From: an uncultured Dorea sp. | Lineage (GTDB): Bacteria > Bacillota > Clostridia > Lachnospirales > Lachnospiraceae | Assembly: GCA_910589275.1 (NCBI GenBank) | Contig: CAJUTH010000021.1 | Location: 1 to 60,759, forward strand | Length of the DNA stretch: 60,759 bases | Reading direction: 5' to 3' | Part shown: one piece after another, positions 60,325 to 60,759 of the stretch | How the letters are laid out: each line of letters starts with the position of its first letter | How positions within the stretch are numbered: the first letter of the stretch is position 1 | Translations under genes and position numbers: made by a program | Notes under the pieces: generated by a model | What the model was told of the DNA's origin: nothing | Database searches by the model: none | The model's input: only the letters and a program-made list of their open reading frames with translations

Positions 60325-60759
60325 TTACTTTTGATTTTGTTCCGCCCGTTCCCGCTCCGCCTGCGATACCCGAAGATACTCCGGCTTATGTTCCGCGGCC
60401 GTCTCCATTCTCCCCTCCCGGTAATACCGAAGGGCGAGACTCCCTACCGACGACGCCCGCTGACGGTTCATATTCGCCGGAGCAAAAGCGATATCACAGC
60501 CCGCCATAATCCGCTCCAGCAGAGCCTGCCGGTGAACCGGCACACCATCGCCCAAAAATACTACCGAACGTCCGTAACTCTTGAGCTTTTCCCCTAGTTC
60601 CTCAATACTGACCGCCATCTGATCCTCGATCACCGCCAGCCTGCCCTGCCGAAATTCATATATACCTGTATAGACCTGTCCGCGCCTTGCGTCCATGATC
60701 GGGCATACAATCCTCTCCGTCCCCCACAGATTACAGGCAAGTCCTTCCAGCGTAGGAAC
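60325..60759 (-). CDS. tsaB: TsaB, threonylcarbamoyl-tRNA synthesis partner (5' end beyond the window)
   Basis: The 3' 144 codons of tsaB. In frame from the window edge the protein reads VPTLEGLACNLWG, then MDARRGQVYTGIYEF, a TsaB signature. The start and catalytic-like N-terminal lobe are outside. TsaB is a partner of TsaD in t6A37 synthesis. The downstream gene rimI is its usual neighbour. Confidence 0.9.
   Translation of the reverse strand, partial: VPTLEGLACNLWGTERIVCPIMDARRGQVYTGIYEFRQGRLAVIEDQMAVSIEELGEKLKSYGRSVVFLGDGVPVHRQALLERIMAGCDIAFAPANMNRQRASSVGSLALRYYREGRMETAAEHKPEYLRVSQAERERAEQNQK

Overview
The window looks like chromosomal DNA from an anaerobic, low-to-mid GC Gram-positive of the Clostridia, most likely a gut Lachnospiraceae. 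The evidence is AGGAGG-type ribosome binding sites, YesM/YesN-type two-component genes, several PTS systems, the [FeFe]-hydrogenase maturase HydG, the nickel-pincer cofactor genes larBCE and an anaerobic GlpA-type glycerol-3-phosphate locus. Species is not claimed. Almost every base is explained by well-packed metabolic operons. There is no phage, rRNA or CRISPR, and no intact insertion sequence.

Layout. (1) 239-2502: a DUF1538 membrane protein and a double-domain P-II-like protein, both internally duplicated. (2) 2605-8577, minus strand: a mannose-family PTS operon (IIA-IIB-IIC-IID) followed by a zinc dehydrogenase, an FGGY kinase, a DUF4428 protein and an HPr-like protein. A class II aldolase (8853-9686) is divergent from it. 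(3) 9784-18118, minus strand: tex, a ferredoxin-type aldo/keto reductase, larB, larC, larE and a PRD-type PTS regulator in one tight run. (4) 18242-19168: a 25-bp tandem repeat, a candidate small RNA with its own promoter and terminator, and a TetR gene with a palindromic operator. (5) 19394-29737, minus strand: an mglBAC galactose-type ABC transporter, then a YesN/YesM two-component system with two accessory sugar-binding proteins. (6) 29914-32468: an Rpn/PD-(D/E)XK-like protein and a solitary hydG. (7) 32577-41084: alpha-galactosidase, an amylosucrase-type GH13, a HAD phosphatase, a divergent sucrose-type EIIBCA PTS and a LacI regulator. This fits raffinose or sucrose use, with galactose handled by the mgl system. 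A highly structured 3' region with a perfect 34-bp inverted repeat follows the PTS gene.

(8) 41161-44492: a 5'-truncated AGCS amino-acid symporter, diaminopropionate ammonia-lyase and a GntR regulator. They are flanked by two direct copies of the glpK 3' end and its terminator, the outer copy being degenerate. (9) 44433-49056: the glycerol operon (glpA-type dehydrogenase, FAD oxidoreductase, DUF1667, glpK) with a terminator hairpin in its leader. (10) 49229-51407: two small membrane-protein genes and tRNA-Ser(UGA). (11) 51427-56484: a glucitol PTS operon (SorC regulator, srlA, srlE, srlB, a SAF-domain oxidoreductase, gutM) with no srlD-type dehydrogenase. (12) 56639-60759: a housekeeping block: ispD, tsaD, rnz, a zinc-ribbon protein, rimI and the 3' part of tsaB.

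The most interesting signals are the paired duplications of DUF1538 and P-II, the sRNA-like unit at 18297-18438, the 34-bp inverted-repeat structure after the PTS gene, the glpK-end direct repeats around the dpaL module, the coiled-coil extension on the MglC-like permease, and the unusual enzyme content of the two polyol or sugar PTS operons. Start codons were moved from the longest possible ORF wherever a ribosome binding site or an upstream promoter decided the matter.
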